Shown here one piece after another: positions 48,567 to 58,599 of a DNA stretch of 64,000 bases; the first letter of the stretch is position 1, and each line of letters opens with the position of its first letter. The DNA is taken from positions 312,001 through 376,000 of the forward strand of contig JAQFVV010000322.1 in NCBI GenBank assembly GCA_028023455.1, given 5' to 3'. The stretch comes from Epiperipatus broadwayi (lineage: Eukaryota > Onychophora > Udeonychophora > Euonychophora > Peripatidae). The notes beneath the pieces are model-generated. The model made no database searches and was not told the DNA's origin. It saw only the letters and a program-made list of their open reading frames with translations. A program made the translations under genes and the position numbers.

Positions 48567-49157
48567 TGTCATATCTGACCCTGCCTTCAGAAGTGGACTA
48601 TTCCAGATTCCTTGCCTGATTGGTTAGCACCCAGTTGCTATTCAAAGGGATTAAAAACCTTTACTGGGATTCGCACACTGAATCCGCGCATTTCCAGTAA
48701 AGTAGGTGATCTGCCATTAAATAGTCAGCCTTTTGGAGGAAAGGCAGAGAGCAATTACTTCTGTTAACCTGAACAACAGAACGTGCTCTCCATTAAACCT
48801 TCTGCCATCAGCAAAGGTATTTATCTAGTCATTATCACGACGTCCACGCAGTGAGGCGAGTCCACCTACGGACTGGAAACTGCTATGTCCAAATTAGAGC
48901 CGACTTGAGGCAAGCTAAATATATAGCTGGAAGAGTCTTACCAGAACTCACGAAGCAGGCTAATTATTAGCTGGAAGCGAATTCCATACTTTGCTTGACT
49001 ATTTCAGCATTCAATTCTATCAACTGTATTTGTTCAACTATCGTGTGTATATATATTGTACTAATAAATTGTACATATTATTTACTGAATAGTTGTTTTT
49101 TTGTGTGTGTGTTTCTGTTGGTTTGGAACGAACCTGTAAATTTAACCAAACACAACA
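48567..49157 (+). repeat. 5' LTR of the Gypsy element (591 bp)
   Basis: TG...CA ends. It contains TGCTATTCAAAGGGATTAAA, AATAAATTGTACATATTATTT (a possible polyadenylation region) and a GT run near the end. Confidence 0.93.
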
Positions 49158-49455
49158 GATTTGGCGCAGTCACAGAGAAATTTTTTCTTCACGGCTGGAA
49201 AAATTATAGAATAAACTATGCCAATTATAACAAATTTGGCGCAGTCACGCAAAAATTTTTCCTTCACAGCTGAAAAAATTATAGAATAAACTACGCCAGT
49301 TATAATAGATTTGGCACAGTTTGACAGAAATTTTTTTTTCATGGCTGGAAAAATTAGAATAAACTACACCAGTTTAAACAGATCTGGCACAGTTACAGAA
49401 AAAATTTTCCCTCATGGCTGGAAAAATTATAATAATATACGCCAGTGTGTACAGA
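49158..49455 (+). repeat. Four ~75-bp leader repeats, each with a PBS-like start
   Basis: TTGGCGCAGTCAC-like words occur at 49161, 49236, 49311 and 49384 (the last two as TTGGCACAGT and CTGGCACAGT). Each is followed by AAATTTTT...CACGGCTGGAAAAATTATA and AATAAACTA(T/C)GCC. The first lies three bases after the LTR, where a tRNA primer-binding site is expected, so the primer site itself has been multiplied. Frames at 48995-49538 and 49142-49342 are translations of this array. Confidence 0.85.
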
Positions 49456-49762
49456 AACATAAAAAATTAAATATGCGAATGCGTATTTGTTTTGTTGTTC
49501 TTCTTTTGAAAAATTTTTTTACATTCCCATTACGGTGAATTTTTTTTTTGGAGAAAAAAACAACTATGTAAAACTGTTGAATAAAATTGACCGCAAACAT
49601 AAAGACATGTCAATTTGAAGCTTCAACCAATCATGAGAGCTTTAATCGCAAGACTGCATAAAAACTCGCTCTACTGGTTTAAAAGCTTTGTTGAGTTACT
49701 CACAATAACGTAACTGTAAAACCAAAACAGATACGAGTGGTTCCTCGAATAAATAAATAAAA

Positions 49763-50561
49763 ATGGCTAAAGCAATTGATTCTATGGAATGTTTTGATCC
49801 GGCTCAACCTGAGAGCTGACCAGATTATAAATAGCGTTTGATTTTTTATCTACAGGCTAACGAGATAAAAAAGCCTGAGGTAAAGTTAGCCACACTAATG
49901 ACCATAATAGGTCCGCAAACATACGATATATTCAAGTCTCAATCTACGGCCGTAACCCCAGCTGAGCTGGATTTTGAAGAGTGTTGACAATTCTCACAGA
50001 GTATTTTTCTTTTAAACCCTTGACAATAATGCAGAGATACCATTTTAACTTCAGAATACAAGAACGGGGGAACAGCTAAAGAATTTGCAACACGAATCCA
50101 TATATTAGCCTTGAAGTATTTCAGACTTTATGAATGAAGCACTTCGTGATCGTTTTATTTGTGGCATAAACAATCACAATTTGAGGCTGAAAATGTTAAT
50201 GATTCCAGACCTAGATTTTGAGACAGCATTAGCTCAGGCAAGACTACCAGAGATTATAGCTAGTCTAGCTACCCCATTAAAAAGAATTAAGTACGATGTC
50301 CAAAAAATCGAGCATAATACTGGGTCAGTCAAGCACTCAGTCAGCTCAGAAAACTCAGCATCAAATAGTCCACAGCTTTGTTATAGATGCAGTGAGCACA
50401 TGCATACAGAATGTCCATACCACAAAGCAATATGCACATTTTGCAAGCGAATCTGGTACATAAAGGCAGCATTTCTGAAATTAAAAAGACATAAACAGCC
50501 ATGTCCATTCCTAAAGACAGTAAAGGCACATATAAGAAACTTATGCAAGTTGCCTGTATAA
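49763..50561 (+). pseudogene. Gypsy gag remnant with zinc knuckle
   Basis: An ATG at 49763 opens MAKAIDSMECFDPAQPES and then hits a stop. Capsid-like sequence continues through further breaks (LTIIGPQTYDIFKS). The last open part (50130-50561) has MNEALRDRFICGI and NHNLRLKML, typical of Gypsy capsid C-terminal domains, then CYRCSEHMHTEC and CTFCKRIWYIK. The second knuckle has lost its His and final Cys. Gag would package the element RNA; this copy is broken. Confidence 0.8.
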
Positions 50562-50956
50562 ACCATGTCAGAGATGACAAGTCTGGGTTTATACACACTG
50601 TCATAATAAATGATACACTAGTTAAGATGGACCTTGACACAGGGTCACCAGGGTTTATAGTTTCAAGAAAGACTTGGGCGATCATCAATAAAAAGAATAA
50701 ATATAAACTGCACCCTTGCAGTAAGTCAATATCAGACTACCAAGGGAATAAAATCAAACTGTTGGGTCAAACAACAGGAAAAATTATTATGCCTAATAAA
50801 ACATTTAACTATTGTGATTTAATAGGCCATGATTGGTTCAGTCACTTAGGGTTCAAAGTGACCATAGTGAACCAGCTCGCAACAGTATCAAAGTTGAATT
50901 CTAATGACTCAGAAGTCTTTAACAAAAAGCTGAAACCTGATGCCAAACTTCAATGA
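50501..50956 (+). pseudogene. Gypsy retropepsin fused to the edge of the pol deletion
   Basis: This frame overlaps the end of gag in another frame. Around residues 46-50 it reads LDTGSPGFI, the DTGS catalytic motif of an aspartic protease (50636-50647), followed by SDYQGNKIKLLGQTTG, the flap and later strands, and HDWFSHLGF. It ends VFNKKLKPDAKLQ, resembling the sequence just before the RT fingers. A stop then meets QIGTKIPCHMYYEFTRWIPAVV, which belongs after integrase. The ATG start is nominal, since the protein is normally a cleavage product. Confidence 0.8.
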
Positions 50957-51284
50957 GAAGATAAAAACAAAATAAAATTCCAAATAGGAACAAAAATACC
51001 ATGTCATATGTACTATGAGTTCACAAGATGGATACCAGCAGTGGTGATTCAAATAAAGGGGCTCTACACTGTCATGGTGCAAACTGAAAATTGACATCAT
51101 CATCATCACAACCAGCTAAGACTCGGCCACACATCTGAAGCTATCAAGACAGCAGCAGACAATCAGAAACAAACTCACCAAATGAAAAAGATGAAGACAG
51201 GAACCGCAATCAACTGGAGAAACCAAGAAAGCTTACAATAGTCGCCCAGTGCATTTCAATGACTATGTCCTCCAGGGCTAATTT

Positions 51285-51300
51285 TAGCCAGGGGGAGGGA
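51285..51300 (+). promoter_or_regulatory. Polypurine tract of the Gypsy element
   Basis: AGCCAGGGGGAGGGA directly precedes the 3' LTR. Confidence 0.85.
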
Positions 51301-51879
51301 TGTCATATCTGACCCTGCTTTTAGAAGTGGACTATTCTAGATTTCTTACCTGATTGGCTAGCACCCAGTTGCTATTCAAAGGGATAAAACCTTCACTGTG
51401 GTTCATGCACCGAATCCACATTTCCAGTAAGGTAGGGATCTTCCATTAGATAGTCAGCCTTTTGGAGGCAAGACAGAGAGCAATTACTTCTATTAACCTG
51501 AACAACAGAATGTGCTCTCCATTAAATCTTCTGCCATCAGCAAAGGTATTTATCTAGTCATTATCGCGACATCCACGCAGTGAGGCAAGTCCACCTAATG
51601 ACTGGAAACTGCTATGTCCAAATTAGAGCCGACTCGAGACAAGCTAAATACATAGCTGGAATAGTCTTACCAGAACTCATGAAGCAGGCTAATCATTAGC
51701 TGGGAGCGAGTTTCATACTTCGCATGACTATCTCAGCATTCAAGTCTATCAACTGTATTTGTTCAACTAATGTGTGTATATATTTTGTACTAATAAATTG
51801 TACATATTATTTGCTGAATAGTTGTTCTTTTTGTGTCTGTTGGTTTGGAATGAAACTGTAATCCTAACCAAACACAACA
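51301..51879 (+). repeat. 3' LTR of the Gypsy element (579 bp)
   Basis: Starts TGTCATATCTGACC and ends CACAACA, followed by CTATT. Confidence 0.93.
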
Positions 51880-51884
51880 CTATT

Positions 51885-52844
51885 ACCTATACATCTATCG
51901 TTGTAATAGAAATATAATCTTCTTAAAGTTAATATTTCAGCACAGTTTTTCTCATTTAAAAAAGATACTAATTTGAGAGATTAATTATTATAGAATATCT
52001 AAAAAAGTATTTGATGTGTATGTTTAAATACTCATACATACATATGTATAAACTTAGAGAGAAAAAGTTATAAGTTAAATAAATTAAAGAATTTTAAAAG
52101 TCTGATTCTTTTAAAATTAGTAAGTAAAAGATTTATAACTTTAAGGTTAGAAAAAGATTATTTTCTAAAATGAATAATAGTCTAATTAAATAGAATAGAA
52201 TACATCGTTAATGAAATAAAACAATTAAAAGAATTCGAGTTAGATTTCCTTTATAAGAAAACGTTTGACAAGCTATAAAAATAACTCATTATTTAAAGAA
52301 AGATAACAGTGTGAATTCTTGTAAAGAGATTAAAATGAAGAATCACCTGAGTGGATGGACAGAGTATTAGCCAATCAATTGCAGGGATTTAAAACAATGA
52401 ATGCCTCAGTATTAATGGGATGAACAAGAGAACACTTGATGCTTGAAGCTGTACCTGTGCACATGGACATATATACTGGAGCAGATCATCTCCTTTAGCA
52501 CAGTGACTTCAAGTGCAGATAGCTGACCTCCGAACATGAGAACAGTCAGTTAGGACTCTTACAGGTCATATTGATCTAAATTATTATTTATGTATGCTTT
52601 TGGGCCTCAGTATGTTAAATTATCTAAATATTAGCTGTTAGTAGTGATTTATAATCTTGGGAAATGCACTCTTAGATTAGCTAGAAAAAACAGTTTTAAA
52701 TAAGAAAAGAAATATTTAGATAATATTTTGTTTACATGCTTATTTACAATATTTTATTTAGAATGAAATTAATTTTTGTTAAGTATTTTATGTAAATGTG
52801 TTATTTTAATTTATTATTACATTCTTACTATTATTAATTTTTAG
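51885..52844. other. Non-coding end of the giant intron
   Basis: AT-rich apart from a more mixed block at about 52320-52590 (CACCTGAGTGGATGG ... CTCCGAACATGAG) that has no readable protein or element. It ends in a T-rich tract and ATTTTTAG. Confidence 0.5.
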
Positions 52845-53442
52845 GAGTATTGGAACAAATACCAAACTTTTATAAAGGAAACTAATAAAGAAGCTTTAAT
52901 GGCATATATTCAATCAATCTCAGTAAGTAATCATGATAACTCTCTAGAAATTTTGCAGAAAAGACTGTTTGATACAAATTCTGCATCTAAATATGTAAAT
53001 AATAAGCATTCTCCTAAGGCAAGAAAAACTTTTCCATCATCACTTCAAAGAAATATATATAATTTAAAGAAACCAAAATTAGAAGCAGTTGTCTTAAAAA
53101 CTGAAACATTTGGTGCTAATACAAATGATTTTTGTAGCTTCAGGGATTTGATAACATCGGAGAATAAAAAGGAGGCATTACTTCAGAATAATCACAAACT
53201 TTCTGAATCTATGAGCAGTCTTAATCCTTTTGTCAAATTGGAGTGTCTTAAAAACGATATTGTTAATGAACTTTTAACAAAACCATTATCGCATTCAAAA
53301 TTTATGCAGTTACGGAATGCCAAACCAAATAGTTATAAATCAAGAAGACAAAGTTCTTGTTCTGAAGTGAGTGTTGGCAGACAGTCTGATCAGTTAGATA
53401 TTATTGATGCTTCAGAATTTGTAAAAATTGAGAAAATTCCAG
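52845..53442 (+). CDS. TAF1: TAF1-like gene, large penultimate coding exon
   Basis: A 598-base exon between TTTTTAG and GTAAGT, entering in phase 0 and leaving in phase 1. It continues helix C (EYWNKYQTFIKETNKEAL) and then encodes a ~180-residue tail that I do not recognise. The tail is rich in Lys, Ser, Asn and Leu, with short basic runs (KARKTFPSSLQRNIYNLKKPK, SRRQSSCSE) and a final acidic-basic EFVKIEKIP. Animal TAF1 normally has a long Asp/Glu-rich tail after its second bromodomain; that is absent. An internal ATG (52899) is not the start. The open frame, clean splice sites and matching phases support a real exon. Confidence 0.8.
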
Positions 53443-56430
53443 GTAAGTTATAATTAAATTATTGTCTTTTGTTTTCAATTATTCTCCAAATTAATGTTAA
53501 GATGTATATCAATGCTTTAAATGCTAACACTCATATACATTTAATCTGTATTTATTTAGAAATTAAATAAAGTGAATGAAGAAAATTAAGAAATGGTAAT
53601 TAAAAATGTGGTGAAAGTCTTAAAAAGAAATATTTAAATACTGTAATGAATTCATATAAATAAAAGGTATATTTTGAATAGTCATTTCTGAGAGGAAAAA
53701 ATAATAATCTGTACATAAACAGAAACTTGCAAATAAGTAATGAGTAATTAATTGAAGAGAGAGAATTTTAATCAAAAATTTTCTATAGTAACAATACTGA
53801 GATTATATAACGTGCATTTTTATAAGCATGCACATGAAAATATCAGACAAAGTTGAGTTGTTCCATGTTTTAATAAATTCAGGTGTATTAATTTTTAAGT
53901 GAGGGTTAAAGTATATCTGGACTAGAGAGCATCTCTAAACTTCAGTAATGCGCTATTACTTTAAATATGACGTAAGTGCGCAAAATTTATAATATTTAAA
54001 GTAATAGTGCATTATCGGAACTCGACTTCTGATCTAATAATTTTTATCACATAAAAGAAAACCGCATACAAAGATATTAAAAAGAAACATGAATCGCATT
54101 AAATAAATCTGCATAAAACGAGACCTGGGTGTAATTTGATATTGATAAATACAGAACACATAATGAAGACATATGTAGATAGAGACTTTGACCAACTGAT
54201 GAATATTGGTTCATCAAGGAGTCATTTATCTTTTTCAGATGTTCATGTAGTTTAGGAATGTGGATTTGAATAAAGTTTTAAGTAAATTTTAAAAGAAAAG
54301 ATAACTGAAATGGTAAGGAAAGCTGCAGAATATAGCAGAAGTCTCAAAAAAATTAAAATACTATATGTTTTGCAATCAGTTTTTTTTTTTTATCCTTAAT
54401 CATTTAAGACAATATTACTATTAAAATGTTTTATAATATATTAGTTAGAAGGAAAATTTGTTTGATAAACAATTATATAACATAAATGATTATAGGAATT
54501 TTTTTGACATGCTTAATTTGACCTCAAATATATTGAATAATTTTTTACTTCCTTTTTTCATTTCTTGTTGCAATTCATTTTTTTAAAAAAAAAAAATTAA
54601 ACACAGGTACTAAGGCTCTTAATGATATCCCTTCTCCCTCCCGCTAGGAAAAAATCATATTTTATACTCGAACCATGATTACTGTAAGTTTATATTATTT
54701 AAGATGATCATTAATTGGTCTCATGGCCTATCCACTGTCTGGTACTTTTCCTTATATATTAATTAATCAGTGGAATATGCTTTTTATTTTTATAGAAATT
54801 TATGTACTTTTATTGCTTATATTGTTTGTTACCCATGATTTATTAGAAAGTGTCTCAGATTTTTAATGAATGAGATATTGAACTGATAATATTAAGAATT
54901 ACATAAATAAATTTTATTACTTAATCCTATACTATAATAGTTTGTGTTTACATATTAATGTCACTATAAATGTTTTTAATTTTTTTTCTCATAATGAATT
55001 TAACTGTAATATATAAAATATATGTATTGAATGAATACTCTTACTGATATAAAAAGAATTACAAGAACAACTTGAAATATAATGTTATTTATTAAATTTT
55101 ATTAAAGATTTTTAACAGTAATATTAGTAGTTTGTTATGCAATAAATATGGGATAGTCAGAACAAATAATGCTTAGCAGAGTATTAGGTGGATTTAATTA
55201 TTTGATCCAAGAATTAAGAAGTTTATTTTTTTCACATTTTTAAAATTATTTTCAAATGTTTTTGATCTTGAATTATAATTAGGTTTGATTATGGTAACAA
55301 AAAAAAAAATTATTGTCTCTTATTAATGGCTGATTCTTTTGTTATATCATGAAACTCCACTGTCATTTTAAAAATTCACAATAAATTGTGACGAAACATC
55401 TCTCCCTATGTGTACTTATAATGAATACATTTAATAAAAATGAACTACTCTAAAAAAAAAAAATACAATAAGATTGTTAATGTTAATACTAACATGGTGG
55501 CTTTGAATCTAAGAATCAGCAATGAATCTTACAAAAAGCATTGCTAATGTAAAAATTTTGTAATGCAGTAATTAATGTATTTTGTACATAACAAGCAATT
55601 AAAATTCAAAGTAAATTCACTCTTCCAAGTAAGCTGACATTATTTTTTTTTTGTAATTGTTTACTGCTAATCCATTTAATTATTTTCTACTATTCAGTAA
55701 ATAAGTATGTAGCTAATTTTTAACTAAAGAGTAAAATAAATGCATTGTCCATAAAGAACAAACATGGTTGAAATATACATTTTTCATCATTTCTTATATA
55801 TATATCTGGAAAAAATGTTGGCTTATGATTTACTTTTATTTAGTATTAAAATATATTTTTTAAAAGTTTGTATAGTAAAATGGGAAATTGGATAAATGAC
55901 ATGATTGAAAAATATAACTTTTTTTTTTTTTAACAATTACATGTGGGCTTATTTAAATTTATGATGTCTATCTAAATATTGCAGTGTTAAAATTAATAAT
56001 GGTAGAATGGTAAACTTTCACCAACTATAATTGAATGTTTTCATTGATCGTAATAGTCTATTGTCTAATTATTTCAGTTTGTCTTCATGCAAAGAAGTGT
56101 AAAATATTCATTATTGAGCTTAAACTAAAATGTTAAAGTATTTTGGTTGTTTTTTATATATGCATGTGTGTATATATTTACATACATATTATATATTTTT
56201 ACTTTATAAATTATTGTAAATGCTTTTTATATTAGTTGATTTTTTAAAAAAATATTTTTTATAATAATAGCATAATGATTCTACTAATAATAATAATGAT
56301 TGTCAGTTGTGATTAGGAAATTTATATTTTGTAGGCAATTGGTTGTTAATTATTTGAAATGTGATTTTTTTTTCACTTTAAAAGCATACAAAACTAATAA
56401 ACTCTTATAAGTATTTTATTTTAATTTCAG
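53443..56430 (+). other. Last intron of the TAF1-like gene (~3.0 kb)
   Basis: Starts GTAAGT and ends TTAATTTCAG. AT-rich. Apart from the hairpin at 53946-54014 and homopolymer runs I see nothing in it. Confidence 0.65.
53946..54014. repeat. 23-bp inverted repeat
   Basis: TAATGCGCTATTACTTTAAATAT (two parts, 53946-53968) and its reverse complement (53992-54014) match with one mismatch around a 23-base spacer. It could be a remnant MITE or a cruciform-forming site. Confidence 0.7.
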
Positions 56431-56444
56431 TGACTGATTCCTGA
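56431..56444 (+). CDS. TAF1: TAF1-like gene, terminal coding exon start
   Basis: After acceptor TTTCAG the two bases TG complete the phase-1 codon G|TG (Val). Three codons (ACT GAT TCC) and TGA follow, so the protein ends VTDS. A phase match plus a good acceptor make this the simplest ending, but such a short coding tail is weak evidence by itself. The visible protein is then 325 residues. Confidence 0.55.
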
Positions 56445-56449
56445 TAAAA

Positions 56450-56590
56450 TGCATGGAGACTACAAGAGAAAAATATTTTCCACGTATCATTTAGAGACTA
56501 TTTAAAGCTGTTGTAGATGCAGGAGAAAGTGGTTTCATTATTTACGGTGCAGCTAAACAATTTGGACTGCCCAAGTTTATCATTTGAAAC
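56450..56590 (+). pseudogene. Pogo/Tigger-like transposase N-terminus remnant
   Basis: Starting six bases after the host stop, one frame reads M-GDYKRKIFSTYHLETI and, after a frameshift, the next reads RLFKAVVDAGESGF then YGAAKQFGLPK. This is the arrangement of pogo/Tigger (Tc1-mariner superfamily) transposase N-termini: NYKRK..YxxExxxxAVxAVxxG, then AAKxFGVPxST, a psq-type helix-turn-helix that binds transposon ends. The remainder is not seen nearby. If the terminal exon call is right, this fossil lies inside the 3' UTR. Confidence 0.5.
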
Positions 56591-56637
56591 AATTAAACAT
56601 GGACCTGAAAACATGCATGGAATTGGTGTATGATTAT

Positions 56638-56643
56638 AATAAA
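56638..56643 (+). terminator. Candidate polyadenylation signal
   Basis: AATAAA (56638-56643) about 195 bases after the stop, followed by an A run. Many AATAAA words occur by chance in this composition. Confidence 0.3.
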
Positions 56644-56932
56644 AAAAAAACACAACTTTTTGCTACTTCATATTTTAAAAGTCAACACAAACTATTATCA
56701 CTTATGCTATAAAATTCATGCAGCCTATTTTTAAAAGATGATTTTTTACCAAGTTTTTGTTTTTTTTCTTTTCTTGAATCATAGGCAGTAGATATTCAAA
56801 ATTGCCTTTATTATTATTAGTTAAGATGAGCCACATAAACCAATTATAATTAATTACGTTTGTAAGATCATAGATTTCAAAGCTATTAATACATTTAACA
56901 ACAGATAAAGCTCATGTCAGTTTGATTTTTCT

Positions 56933-57072
56933 AAAACAGTCTAGTATTTTTTTTTTTTTCATATATCATAGCATCGGCCGGGAAGCGAAACCGCTAACCT
57001 GGGACAATTGCCTATAAGGCAGCTGTGCTGACCTCTCGACCACCAATGCTTGACAAAACAGTCTAATATTTT
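56933..57072 (-). mobile_element. tRNA-derived SINE, copy 2, with target duplications
   Basis: The SINE body is 56951-57054. On the minus strand it has a tRNA-like head (anticodon-arm-like GCTGCC...GGCAAT, B-box-like GGTTTCGCTTCC, pairing ends GCAT/ATGC), then ATGATATATGA and an A tail. It is flanked by AAAACAGTCTAGTATTTT (56933-56950) and AAAACAGTCTAATATTTT (57055-57072), an 18-bp target duplication with one mismatch, as expected from LINE-driven insertion. It is the same family as 8778-8885. Confidence 0.88.
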
Positions 57073-57267
57073 CTGCTTATATCACTACTATTATCATCTT
57101 AGAAATTAATGGCCGGTTTTATAAAATATATATTATTTAAAAATAATCTAAGATAGTTTATGTGTTAGATTTTATATTAAACATTAATATTAAGGCATTT
57201 TTTAAAAATGCAATTTTGATTTTTATGAATTTTACGTAATTAAAAAGTTTCAGTATTTTATATCATT

Positions 57268-57290
57268 TTGTTGTTGTTGTTGTTGTTGTT
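57268..57290. repeat. (TTG)n microsatellite
   Basis: Seven or eight TTG units. Confidence 0.85.
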
Positions 57291-58599
57291 CTTATATATT
57301 AAATAGTACCGGAAGTTTGATCAATTAATTTTTTTAAATAATTTGTCATTATTATTATTGCATTATGCTATTAATTTGTTTTTCAAATTTTTAAAAATAA
57401 TTCACAAATTTTTCAAATTTAAGTTTGTTTCAATTATTTTTAATTCTGGAATATTAAATTACTTAGGTTGATAATAATTATGTATCTTAAATATAATTAA
57501 ACAACATGATTTAACTTCTGTATTTTGTAACTTATTTCATCCAATTTCCCAATTTACCTTAATAGTTTACTATAACCTTTATTCTACCACTTCAAAATAT
57601 TCAAGTGATATAGAAAATTGACAAAGAAGATATTGGAATACTTAAAAACTCTTTTTTATCACACTGATATAAAATAGAATATACCTTATTAACTTGATAA
57701 AACAAATTTTGCACTTAATTTATGTCTTCACTTTTTTTGAAAAATAAATCAAATGCAATGAATCTCCACATTGAAATACAAATGTAGATGATTATGTAAT
57801 CTTTTGCAAATGTTTATTTATATATTAATGACTTTGTAAGATTTCCTCAGAAATCTGTGTTATGTCTACTGATAAGAAAATTGTTTTAGAAAATGGTGAG
57901 GTTAAATAGTTTTTTTTTATGATTACAAATAAATAAATATCATAAATGTAGTTTTATTTTCTTTAGATGACATTATTAAAAATAAATATAATAGATTTTA
58001 TGTTTGCAATTTGGAAAATGTTTTGTGTGTGTATATATTATATATTGAAGTTGAAAATGTTTCAGTACTAAAAATAATGTGTCATCTACTTATGAAATTT
58101 TAAAATATAATGCTGTCACACCAATCATTCTTATCAGTAATCATATTTTATTTTATTGTAAATTTGTATTTTTTTTTATAGTAGAAGATATTTTTCTGTG
58201 ACTATATTTAAAATGGATATATATCAATGATATTAAAATGACTTTTTATTATTATTTAATACTTCATTTTAAATTTTATTTCTAGAAACATTGTAACAAT
58301 AAGTTAATCTTTTTTTTTTTTAATTTTTGGTATTATGGCCAAAATACAAACAATTTGTAATTGTAAAAATTTCTAAATTATTTATTTTAGTGTAATTAAT
58401 AATTATTCTAAATTTGATATAGATTTTAAACATATCTGAAATTTTTTTCAGTTTACATTTCTGTTCAAATTCTGGAAATCAAAATGCAAACAGTTTAAAC
58501 TTGTGTCACATATGTTCATGTTGGCAAAAACATGCACAGCAATTAAAAGCAGAGCATATCACTGCATGCAATTAACAATGCTAAAACATTTTTTTTTGT
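57291..58599. other. Non-coding stretch
   Basis: AT-rich with no recognised feature. Confidence 0.5.

Larger units (their letters stand above)
48562..51884 (+). mobile_element. Gypsy LTR retrotransposon, internally deleted (3.3 kb)
   Basis: LTRs at 48567-49157 and 51301-51879 (TGTCATATCTGACC...CACAACA) are flanked by a perfect 5-bp duplication CTATT (48562-48566 and 51880-51884). The interior has leader repeats, a gag remnant, an aspartic protease and then, abruptly near 50950, the C-terminal end of pol. Reverse transcriptase, RNase H and most of integrase are missing, while the polypurine tract remains. LTRs are similar but carry a number of substitutions and small indels. Movement would need enzymes from a full-length relative. 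Confidence 0.93.
15582..52844 (+). other. Giant intron of the TAF1-like gene (~37.3 kb)
   Basis: Bounded by GTAATT and ATTTTTAG. Phase is 0 on both sides and the bromodomain continues across it, so it is a single intron unless a small exon was missed. It is mostly transposable elements, listed separately. The gaps 16.2-18.4, 36.4-39.1, 40.8-44.7 and 51.9-52.8 kb hold only AT-rich DNA in which I recognise nothing. Confidence 0.65.

Noticed and set aside
49142-49342. Repetitive minus frame resembling a tandem-repeat protein
   Set aside because: It is the translation of the four leader repeats of the Gypsy element.
50341-50688. Minus frames of 115 and 71 codons
   Set aside because: Antisense of the Gypsy gag zinc knuckle and protease.
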